From: an uncultured Collinsella sp.
GTDB lineage: Bacteria; Actinomycetota; Coriobacteriia; Coriobacteriales; Coriobacteriaceae
Assembly (NCBI GenBank): GCA_900766165.1
Contig: CAAFUK010000042.1
Location: 1-24,614 of the forward strand
Reading direction: 5' to 3'
DNA: 24,614 nucleotides
Part shown: positions 1 to 6,641 of the stretch, piece after piece
Numbering within the stretch: position 1 is the first letter of the stretch
Layout: each line of letters starts with the position of its first letter
Program-made: the position numbers and the translations under genes
The notes under the pieces: model-generated
Seen by the model: the letters and a program-made list of their open reading frames with translations, nothing else
Database searches by the model: none
What the model was told of the DNA's origin: nothing

Positions 1-44
1 GATGTTGCCAGCGGCCCCGCTTCGTTTCGTCCCATTCTGTTCGG

Positions 45-2726
45 CTAGTCCTCGAGCAGGTCCTCGATAAAGCCGACGCGGTAGTTTTTGAAAATGGCCT
101 CGCCGCCGTCTTGTGTGGCGTCCAGATCGACATCGCCCATGATGCCAAAGTCGTGGTCGCCGTCCTCGTCGGCAAAAATCTGGTGCACGTGCCATACATG
201 ATCGGGCTTCTCGTCACTCTCGTCGATGGTAAACATCGCGGCGCTGCGGGCGTCGCCGTTGGTGAGGATTTCCTCGTGTTGCTCGTGATAGGCGTCGAGC
301 GCCTTTTGCCAGCGGACCTCGCTCATGCCCCAGTCCTCGTCGAGCTCGCCCAGATCGCGCACGTGTCCGCGGGCTGCAAGGGCCACGCGGCGGAAGAGTG
401 CGTTGCGCACCAGCAGGGTACAGCCACGGCGGTCTGCCACGACTTCGTCGATGCCCTGCGGCGGTGCGGCGTCGAGTGCAGCGGGGTTGCCGGCGTTTTC
501 CCACTCGTCCACCAGACTCGAGTCGACCGAGCGCACCACAAAGCCCAGCCACGAGATAATGTCGCGCAGGCGCTCGTCGCGCTTCTCGATGGGCACGGTG
601 CGGTCGAGTGAACGATAGGCTTCTGCCAGGTAGCGCAGCAAAATGCCCTCGGAGCGGGCGATGCCGAGCTTTTGAATGTAGCCCTTAAAATCGCTCGCGC
701 TTTCCAGCATGTCGCGCAGGACGTTCTTGGGCGAGAGCTGGTAGTCGTTTGCCCAGGGTACTTCCTGGCAGTACTTGTCAAAGGCGGCGTCGAGCAAATC
801 TTCGAGCGGCTTTTCGTACGTGACGTCTTGAATGCGCTCCAAGCGCTCCTCATATTCGATGCCGTCGGCCTTCATCTCGGCCATAGCGCGGTCGCGTGCG
901 GCGCGCTCCTGTGCGCGCAGCACCTGCTTGGGGTCCTCGAGTGTTGCCTCGACCATCGAGATGAGGTCCATGGTATAGGTCTCGCTCTCGGGATCAAGTA
1001 GCTCCAGCGCGGCAAGCAAAAACGGTGAGAGCGGCTGGTCGAGCGCAAAGTCCTCGGGCAGGTCGACTGTCAGCGCATAGTCGATGTCCGGCGCGGCGTC
1101 AGCCGGAGCGTCGGGTGCGGGCGGCACCTCGGTGCGCACGACGACGCCGGAGTCGATGAGCGTGGCGAAGATCTCGTCGGCACGAACCTCGAGCTTTGCC
1201 TTTTCCTCGGGTGTTTGCAGGCTTGTCTCGATGAGGTCGTGCACGCGGGTGCGAGCGTCGCCGCCCTGCTCGACCACGCTAATCACCATGGAGTGTGTGA
1301 TGCGCAGGCGCGGCTTGAGCGTTTCGGGCTGCGTCTCGATCAGGCGCTCAAAGGTCTGCTTGTTCCAGGTGACAAAGCCCTCGGGGGCCTTTTTCTTTTT
1401 AATCTTACGGAGTTTTTTGGGGTCGTCGCCCGCCTTGGCCATGAGCTTGGCGTTCTCGATCTCGTGCTCCGGGGCCTCGGCGATGACCATACCCTCGGTG
1501 TCAAAGCCCGAGCGACCGGCGCGACCGGCGATCTGATGGAACTCACGGGCGCGCAGACGCCGCATCTTGTAGCCGTCAAACTTGGTGAGCGCGGTGAGCA
1601 CCACGGTGTGGATGGGTACGTTGATGCCGACGCCGAGCGTATCGGTGCCGCAGATGACGGGCAACAGGCCCTGCTGCGCCAGGCGCTCGACCAGCAGGCG
1701 ATAGCGCGGCAACATGCCAGCATGGTGCACGCCGACGCCGCATCCGAGCAAGCGCTTGAGAATCTTGCCAAAGGCCGTGGAGAAGCTCGTTCCCTTTGCC
1801 GCTTCTTTGATGGCTTCGCGTTGCTCCTTGCTGGCGATGCCAAAATTGGCGAGCGACTGTGCCGTCGCAAGGGCGGCATCCTGGCTAAAGTGCACGATAT
1901 AGAGCGGGGCCTCGCCGCGTCGCATGGCGAGCTCGACCGTGCCCTCGAGGGAGGTCGTCACATAGTCGTAGCTCAGCGGAACGGGACGCGGGGCGTCGAC
2001 AACCAAGTCGCAAGCAGCGCCAGTGTGCTCCTCGAGCGAGGCGGCGATGGCAGTGACATCGCCGAGCGTGGCGCTCATGAGCATGAATTGTGTGTGGGGC
2101 AGGGTGAGCAGCGGCACCTGCCAGGCCCAACCGCGATCGGGGTCGGCAAAGTAGTGGAATTCGTCCATGGCGACGCAGCCAACATCGGCATCTTCGCCCT
2201 CGCGCAGTGCGTCGTTGGCAAGGATTTCTGCCGTGCAGCAGATGACGGGCGCCTTGGTGTTGATATGCGTGTCGCCGGTGATCATACCGACGTTATCGCG
2301 GCCGAGCACCTGTACCAGATCGAAGAACTTTTCGCTGACCAGGGCCTTGATAGGGGCCGTGTAATAACAGCGCTTGCCCTGTGCCATGCCCATAAAGAGC
2401 ATGCCCAGCGCGACGAGCGATTTACCCGATCCGGTCGGCGTGCCCAAAATGACGTGATCTCCGGCGGCCAGGTCCATGAGAGCCTCTTCTTGGTGATCCC
2501 ACAGCTCAATGCCGCGATCGCTCGTCCATTCAAAGAAGCGCTCAAAGGCCTGATCGGGCGTGAGCCATGGTTCGGGCTCGCTGCCGTCCTCGGGCTCCCA
2601 CCAGGTGGGGGAGAGCGCGCCGAGCGAGCCGAACTCGGCTTCGGTTCCCGTGCCGCCCGAGAATGAGCTGGCGGCGCCGGCGCCGGAGACGGTGCTGGCG
2701 GCGGTATCTGTCGTGGTCTGTGCCAT
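45..2726 (-). CDS. Ski2-like DEAD/DEAH-box helicase (DUF3516-type C-terminus)
   Basis: Superfamily 2 helicase of 893 residues, expected to use ATP to unwind or remodel RNA or DNA in the cytoplasm. Motif I is GTPTGSGKS at about residues 95-103, motif II is DEFH at 188-191, motif III is SAT at 218-220, and motif VI is QIAGRAGRSG at 398-407. The segment GVGVHHAGMLPRYR near 330 and TDTLGVGIN near 361 are typical of the Ski2/Mtr4 branch. The C-terminal half (about 450-893) matches my memory of the DUF3516 tail of actinobacterial homologues. The frame stays open for 24 more codons, but I start at the ATG ending at 2726 because GAGAGA precedes it at good spacing and the upstream residues do not look like family sequence. 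The first 50 residues are low-complexity. It lies 99 nt downstream of trmB on the same strand. The substrate is unknown. Confidence 0.85.
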   Translation of the reverse strand: MAQTTTDTAASTVSGAGAASSFSGGTGTEAEFGSLGALSPTWWEPEDGSEPEPWLTPDQAFERFFEWTSDRGIELWDHQEEALMDLAAGDHVILGTPTGSGKSLVALGMLFMGMAQGKRCYYTAPIKALVSEKFFDLVQVLGRDNVGMITGDTHINTKAPVICCTAEILANDALREGEDADVGCVAMDEFHYFADPDRGWAWQVPLLTLPHTQFMLMSATLGDVTAIAASLEEHTGAACDLVVDAPRPVPLSYDYVTTSLEGTVELAMRRGEAPLYIVHFSQDAALATAQSLANFGIASKEQREAIKEAAKGTSFSTAFGKILKRLLGCGVGVHHAGMLPRYRLLVERLAQQGLLPVICGTDTLGVGINVPIHTVVLTALTKFDGYKMRRLRAREFHQIAGRAGRSGFDTEGMVIAEAPEHEIENAKLMAKAGDDPKKLRKIKKKKAPEGFVTWNKQTFERLIETQPETLKPRLRITHSMVISVVEQGGDARTRVHDLIETSLQTPEEKAKLEVRADEIFATLIDSGVVVRTEVPPAPDAPADAAPDIDYALTVDLPEDFALDQPLSPFLLAALELLDPESETYTMDLISMVEATLEDPKQVLRAQERAARDRAMAEMKADGIEYEERLERIQDVTYEKPLEDLLDAAFDKYCQEVPWANDYQLSPKNVLRDMLESASDFKGYIQKLGIARSEGILLRYLAEAYRSLDRTVPIEKRDERLRDIISWLGFVVRSVDSSLVDEWENAGNPAALDAAPPQGIDEVVADRRGCTLLVRNALFRRVALAARGHVRDLGELDEDWGMSEVRWQKALDAYHEQHEEILTNGDARSAAMFTIDESDEKPDHVWHVHQIFADEDGDHDFGIMGDVDLDATQDGGEAIFKNYRVGFIEDLLED

Positions 2727-2825
2727 GTGGTTGCTTTCTCTCGCCGTTTGTCCGCCAACTATTATGGCGTAGCGTCGCATCGATGCGTTCGCAGGCAAGA
2801 AAATGCAGGAAATGGGCGCGCGGTA

Positions 2826-3665
2826 CTAGCGTTCCTGAGGCAGGCGCTTTTTGCCCTTGTGGGCGCGGTTTTTAAAGTTCTCAACGGCCTCTTCCATGCC
2901 CAGGGGTACATAGGCGAGCTCATCGAGGTTTTCGGGCAGGTAGCAGGCAAGACTTTGCTCCTGCGCACGGCCCGTCGCGAGCTGTTCATCGCTGGGCCGT
3001 GCGCCGGGTGTGGCGCAAATGCCATAGACGACGGCACCCATCTCGCGCGTGCGGCATTCATATTCGGTCTCGGGATGCTCGGGATGGTCGCGGCGCACGT
3101 CGTCACTTACCCAAAGCGTGTCGTAGCCGGCTGCGGCAAACTGTCCTAGGGCGTAGTCACGCAGTGGCTTGCTGTCGGTGCGCAGTGTGACGGTGGCGCC
3201 GGCTGCAAAGAGCGGGCGGTAGAGCATCAGATGGTCGACATGGACGAGTCGTTTTTTGGCGTATTTGGCCTTGGGCTGCGGCGTGGGAAAGTTGATGGTG
3301 ATGGCATCGAGCTCGCCTGCGGCAAACAGCTGCGGCAGCGATGCGGCACCTCGGGGCAGGACGAGCGCGTTGGACAGCTCCTGCTCGCAGATTTTCTGCG
3401 CGGCATAGGCGATGCAGATGGGCTCCTGGTCCATGCCGATAAAGAGGGCGTTTGGCTCGTGGGCCGCGCGCTCTACAAGGTACGTTCCCTTGCCGCAGCC
3501 AAGATCCAGGTGAAGGTGTTCGAAGGGCTTGCTGCCAACTGGCGCGCAAGCCTCGCGCCAATCTCCGGCATAGGCCTCGGGGCTCGTCTCAATCGCATCG
3601 GCGTAGCGCTCCAGGCGCTCCTCGAGCACAAAGTTCTTGGGCGTGCGAACGTGGACGGCTCCCAT
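2826..3665 (-). CDS. trmB: tRNA (guanine-N7-)-methyltransferase TrmB, divergent
   Basis: Class I SAM methyltransferase of the TrmB family, which makes m7G46 in the tRNA variable loop. The SAM motif DLGCGKG is at residues 54-60. The family segment NFPxPxPK is present at 125-132 but reads NFPTPQPK rather than the usual NFPDPWPK. The following KKRLVH (137-142) and the late TEYECRTREMG (200-210) also match the family. The protein is 279 residues, longer than the usual 210-240. The extra length is an N-terminal stretch and a lysine/arginine-rich tail from about 265. AAGGAG sits six bases before the ATG. Because the acidic residue of the DPWP motif is lost, it could be a TrmB paralogue with altered activity. 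It lies between the Trm9-like gene and the helicase, all on the minus strand. Confidence 0.75.
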   Translation of the reverse strand: MGAVHVRTPKNFVLEERLERYADAIETSPEAYAGDWREACAPVGSKPFEHLHLDLGCGKGTYLVERAAHEPNALFIGMDQEPICIAYAAQKICEQELSNALVLPRGAASLPQLFAAGELDAITINFPTPQPKAKYAKKRLVHVDHLMLYRPLFAAGATVTLRTDSKPLRDYALGQFAAAGYDTLWVSDDVRRDHPEHPETEYECRTREMGAVVYGICATPGARPSDEQLATGRAQEQSLACYLPENLDELAYVPLGMEEAVENFKNRAHKGKKRLPQER

Positions 3666-3687
3666 GAGGCTCCTTGGTCATACGTAT

Positions 3688-3709
3688 GGAACGCGTGCCT
3701 GCGCGTTCC
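3688..3709 (-). repeat. Perfect 8-bp hairpin in the trmB leader
   Basis: GGAACGCG and CGCGTTCC form a perfect inverted repeat around a 6-nt loop, between the Trm9-like gene and trmB. No T-run follows on the minus strand, so it is not a classic terminator. The 10-bp palindrome CATACGTATG (3679-3688) adjoins it, just upstream of the trmB ribosome binding site. It may be a processing or attenuation element, or an operator. Confidence 0.45.
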
Positions 3710-3784
3710 GTCGGTGGGTTGGAAAACGGATGGGCATAGCTTACCCAAAAGATGCGGCGCGGCTCGGCGGCGAGTCGTCGATGC

Positions 3785-4657
3785 CTACAGGCGCTTGAGA
3801 ATCACATAGCGGTTGAGCTCGCCGCTACGACCGTCGGCATGGAAGCGCTCAAGCTCACGCACGGGGACCTCGCCGCTCTTGTAGAACGTACGGACGCCGC
3901 GCACCAGGTCGGTGATCTGCTGATCGTCAAAGTGATGGCAATAGCGGTAGGCGTGGCGGTCGTTTTGCCAGCCAATGAGGTGGTCGCCGGCTTCAAACTG
4001 GGCGGAATCGTAACCCTCAAACGGCGGGGTGAGCTCGGCGCGGGCTTCGGCGCGAACAGCCTTGCGCGCCATGCGCTCGTCGTTCATAAACTCCCAAAAG
4101 CTGATGGCGATGATGCCGCCCGGGCGCGTCTGGCGCACCAGGGCGTCGAGCACGCGTACACGGTACTCGCACGACGGCACATGGTGCATAAAGCCAAAGC
4201 AGACCGAGATGTCGGCGAGCGGGGCGTCGAAAAGCACGTCGGGCGTCTCGGCGGGGTTGAGCTTCATAAGGGCGTCGAGCACGTCGAGTTCCTGGAAGTG
4301 CAGGTTGGGAATGCGCAGCGCGTGGCCATGTGCATCGATGGCCAGGTCTTGGCACGAGTCGACACCATAGAACTCAAACGGGCAGCTGGCATCTGCCGAG
4401 GGGTTTGCGCCATCGACGCCCTTGGCGGCAAGTGCGCCGCCGGCGGCAAAGTTCTCGAATCGCATATTGCCACAGGCAAGATCGAAGACGCGGACGGGAT
4501 GCTCGATCGTGGCGACGTCGAGTTGTTCGAGCGCGATATCCATGGTGCGTACCCAGCCGGGCCACGGGGCCTGGCGCGTATCGGAAAAGGAAGCGGAGTG
4601 CTCGCGATAGAACGTGTTGTTGAGCTGGATGAGCGATGAGGCGAAATCGCGGTTCAC
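3785..4657 (-). CDS. Trm9/ALKBH8-like SAM-dependent methyltransferase
   Basis: Class I methyltransferase of 290 residues. SAM motif I is FDLACGNMRF at 58-67, the acidic end of strand 2 is GVD at 98-100, and the post-motif HHV is at 158-160. The N-terminal segment SFSDTRQAPWPGW (23-35) closely resembles the HFSSTRxxPWP signature of eukaryotic Trm9 and ALKBH8. The late GDHLIGWQ followed by YRYCHHF (224-243) resembles their GDxxxPW/RYYHxF region. Trm9 methyl-esterifies cm5U34 of tRNA to mcm5U34. The start is the GTG ending at 4657, because GGAGGGAG lies about nine bases upstream; an ATG 16 codons earlier lacks such a site. The Elp3 gene, maker of cm5U34, lies about 2 kb away on the other strand. 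Assignment to the Trm9-like group is fairly firm; the actual substrate is inferred. Confidence 0.7.
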   Translation of the reverse strand: MNRDFASSLIQLNNTFYREHSASFSDTRQAPWPGWVRTMDIALEQLDVATIEHPVRVFDLACGNMRFENFAAGGALAAKGVDGANPSADASCPFEFYGVDSCQDLAIDAHGHALRIPNLHFQELDVLDALMKLNPAETPDVLFDAPLADISVCFGFMHHVPSCEYRVRVLDALVRQTRPGGIIAISFWEFMNDERMARKAVRAEARAELTPPFEGYDSAQFEAGDHLIGWQNDRHAYRYCHHFDDQQITDLVRGVRTFYKSGEVPVRELERFHADGRSGELNRYVILKRL

Positions 4658-4703
4658 GGCGCGGAACTCCCTCCGTTGGCGGTGCGGAATAAACAGTACG
4701 ACC

Positions 4704-4733
4704 ATACTACCGTTAACGCCGCAACGGGGACAA
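4704..4733 (-). promoter_or_regulatory. Candidate promoter of the Trm9-like gene
   Basis: On the minus strand TTGTCC (4728-4733) and TAGTAT (4704-4709) are separated by 18 bases. This would give a leader of about 40 nt before the GTG start. The rest of the 267-nt divergent gap (4658-4924) holds the promoter region of the XRE gene, for which I could not find a well-spaced -35/-10 pair. Confidence 0.35.
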
Positions 4734-4924
4734 CCAAGCTACGGGTCATTGCTTTGTTTGGACACATTTCCGCAGCTCATATGCGCCCGCAACCGCCGGT
4801 TGTCAAAAATCTCACTAGAATAGGTGGCATGCTTTTGGCGGTGGCGGATAGATTTTTAACTGTGCAAGGCGCCTTAAGAACAAAAGCGGTCCGGCGGTAC
4901 GGCTGGCATCACATAGGAGGAACC

Positions 4925-5647
4925 ATGAATGTAGAAACTGCGCAGCGGCTCGCCGACCTTCGCCGCAGCAAAGGCTTTAGTCAAGAAGGACTGGCACGAA
5001 AGCTGGGACTGTCGCGCCAGGCGGTCAGTAAATGGGAGCGCGCGGAGAGCTCGCCCGATACCGAGAACCTGATCTCGCTCGCCAAACTCTATGGTGTGAG
5101 CCTGGACGAGCTGCTCAATCCGAGCGACGAGATCGAGGACGATATCGAGTTTGAGAACGAGGACCGCGTTCGTCAGCGCGAGGCCGAGGCGGCAGAGCGC
5201 GCACGCACCCATGAGGCGGCGGCACGAGCTACCGAGGCGGCAACACAGGCGAGTGACGCCGCCGCCAAGGCGGCGCAGGCGGCAAGCTGGAGTGCGCAGG
5301 CTGCCAATGCGGCGACGGCTCAGGTGACGGGTACCGGTGCGGCTGGTTCGACTCCGGTGAAGGGTCCGTTCCAGTCATTCCCGTATTGGGCCGTGTGCTG
5401 GCTGCTGTTCTTTTTACTGATGTTCCTGTTTGGTGCCGGCCCCTTTGCTGCGCTGATCTTCTTCACGATTCCCATCTATCACTGGGTGGCGCGTGCACTC
5501 GATGGCGATTGGGCGCGCGGGGATATCCAGGTTGGTCCGGCGCCGGCGGTCGCTAGGACTAAGGGGGAGGACGTTTCCACTGCGGTTGACGCTGACATGG
5601 CTGCCGGGGCCACCGCTGAGCCGAGTGCCAAAGAAGGTGGTGAATGA
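4925..5647 (+). CDS. Membrane-tethered XRE-family transcriptional regulator
   Basis: 240-residue protein. Residues 5-60 are a Cro/C1-type helix-turn-helix (GLSRQAVSKWERAESSPD is the recognition region), close to the XRE domains common in Firmicutes and Actinobacteria. An acidic hinge at 64-78 leads into an alanine-rich, probably helical stretch (about 78-135). Two hydrophobic segments (about 150-188, FPYWAVCWLLFFLLMFLF then PFAALIFFTIPIYHWV) follow, and then a polar tail. The DNA-binding domain would therefore be held on the cytoplasmic face of the membrane. The start is set by AGGAGG five bases before the ATG; an in-frame upstream extension is ignored. Its stop overlaps the start of the next gene by 4 nt, so the two are probably translationally coupled and act together, perhaps in envelope-stress sensing. 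Confidence 0.85.
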   Translation: MNVETAQRLADLRRSKGFSQEGLARKLGLSRQAVSKWERAESSPDTENLISLAKLYGVSLDELLNPSDEIEDDIEFENEDRVRQREAEAAERARTHEAAARATEAATQASDAAAKAAQAASWSAQAANAATAQVTGTGAAGSTPVKGPFQSFPYWAVCWLLFFLLMFLFGAGPFAALIFFTIPIYHWVARALDGDWARGDIQVGPAPAVARTKGEDVSTAVDADMAAGATAEPSAKEGGE

Positions 5648-6543
5648 TGAAGCTCTCGCATGAGTCTAAGAGGCGCTTGGGCATTGGCATCGGAGCGTTT
5701 GTGCTCATCATCGGGCTTGTCTTCGGCACTTCGTGGACTTTGATTCATTTTGATGGACCGTGGGATTTCGACGATGTTGTATCCGGCTTGTCTGGTATGG
5801 GCGATGCGTTTGACGAGGATGATTCCTTGAATAGCGGTAACTATTCCGCTCGGCCTCAACAGCTTTCGAAGGAAACGTTTGATGCCGACGCGTTCACATC
5901 CCTTGACGTGGATGTGACGTCGGGTGCGGTTGAGATCAAATGCGTTTCCGACGGGCCGGTACGTGTCGTCGAGAGTGGCCGCGTCGCAAAAGGAGTAGCT
6001 GCTTACGATGCGGCAACCCAGAATCTGGCCGAGGTTAAGGGTTCTACGCTCAAGCTTCGCCAGTTCGATTGCGATGACGAGCGAGCCATTGACCGCACGG
6101 TTACCGTCGAACTGCCGCGCAAAGTTGCCGATAACATGGTGGGCATTACAGCGAATGTAGGATCGGGTGATCTGACGGTCGCGGGCATTGCGTGTCATGA
6201 CCTCAACCTGACTCTGGACTCGGGAGATGTAGAGTTTGCGGGCAGCGTGACTGATTCGCTCAGTGCTGAGGTCGGTTCGGGCGATGTGACGTTCGAGCTC
6301 TACCAGGCCCCCGCGAAGTCGATGGACGTGAGTGTGGGCTCGGGCGATGTGGAGATGATGGTTCCGAACTCGACGGGCTTTAAGGCGAGCCTTACCTTGG
6401 GCAGCGGCGACTTCGAGAGCGATTTCCTTCCGCTTGGCTACGACGGCGAGACCATTTTGAATCTTGAATTCGATAACGGCGATAAGTCTGCTACGTATCG
6501 TTTTGAGGTCGGTTCGGGCGACATGTCATTTGATTCAGAGTGA
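5644..6543 (+). CDS. DUF4097-type membrane protein with SGD repeats
   Basis: 299 residues with one N-terminal membrane helix (about 12-34) and an extracytoplasmic region of repeated beta strands. The turn motif (G/D)SGD recurs six times between about 175 and the C-terminus (for example VGSGDLTV, VGSGDVTF, VGSGDMSF). This is the hallmark of DUF4097 'putative adhesin'/beta-helix-like proteins, often paired with XRE or PadR regulators in one operon. The start ATGATG overlaps the regulator stop; the second ATG is an alternative. Function is not established. A role as sensor or scaffold paired with the tethered regulator is inference from gene order. Confidence 0.8.
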   Translation: MMKLSHESKRRLGIGIGAFVLIIGLVFGTSWTLIHFDGPWDFDDVVSGLSGMGDAFDEDDSLNSGNYSARPQQLSKETFDADAFTSLDVDVTSGAVEIKCVSDGPVRVVESGRVAKGVAAYDAATQNLAEVKGSTLKLRQFDCDDERAIDRTVTVELPRKVADNMVGITANVGSGDLTVAGIACHDLNLTLDSGDVEFAGSVTDSLSAEVGSGDVTFELYQAPAKSMDVSVGSGDVEMMVPNSTGFKASLTLGSGDFESDFLPLGYDGETILNLEFDNGDKSATYRFEVGSGDMSFDSE

Positions 6544-6590
6544 CGGGCGGTTATCGAAGACTTATATACCATAGCTGCGCTGTTTGATGG

Positions 6591-6630
6591 AGGCGCCGGC
6601 GCCGTGACGGGCTCCGGCGCCTTTGCCTTT
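6591..6630 (+). terminator. Terminator-like hairpin after the DUF4097 gene
   Basis: AGGCGCCGG (6591-6599) pairs perfectly with CCGGCGCCT (6614-6622). A T-rich but interrupted tract (TTTGCCTTT) follows, which fits a Rho-independent terminator of moderate strength. It separates the XRE/DUF4097 pair from elp3. Confidence 0.6.
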
Positions 6631-6635
6631 ACAAT
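6630..6635 (+). promoter_or_regulatory. Candidate -10 box (TACAAT) for leaderless elp3
   Basis: TACAAT ends six bases before the elp3 ATG, so transcription would start at or next to the A of the start codon. No Shine-Dalgarno sequence is present between the box and the ATG. No good -35 hexamer is visible, since the upstream DNA is the terminator hairpin. Leaderless mRNAs with this geometry are common in Actinobacteria. Confidence 0.45.
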
Positions 6636-6641
6636 GGGGTC

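Noticed and set aside
1215..2666. 483-codon plus-strand frame opposite the Ski2-like helicase
   Set aside because: No family motif or ribosome binding site; it mirrors helicase codons and is a GC artefact.
4800..4821. TTGTCA and TAGAAT as a promoter of the XRE gene
   Set aside because: The hexamers are only 10 bases apart, far from the 16-18 needed.
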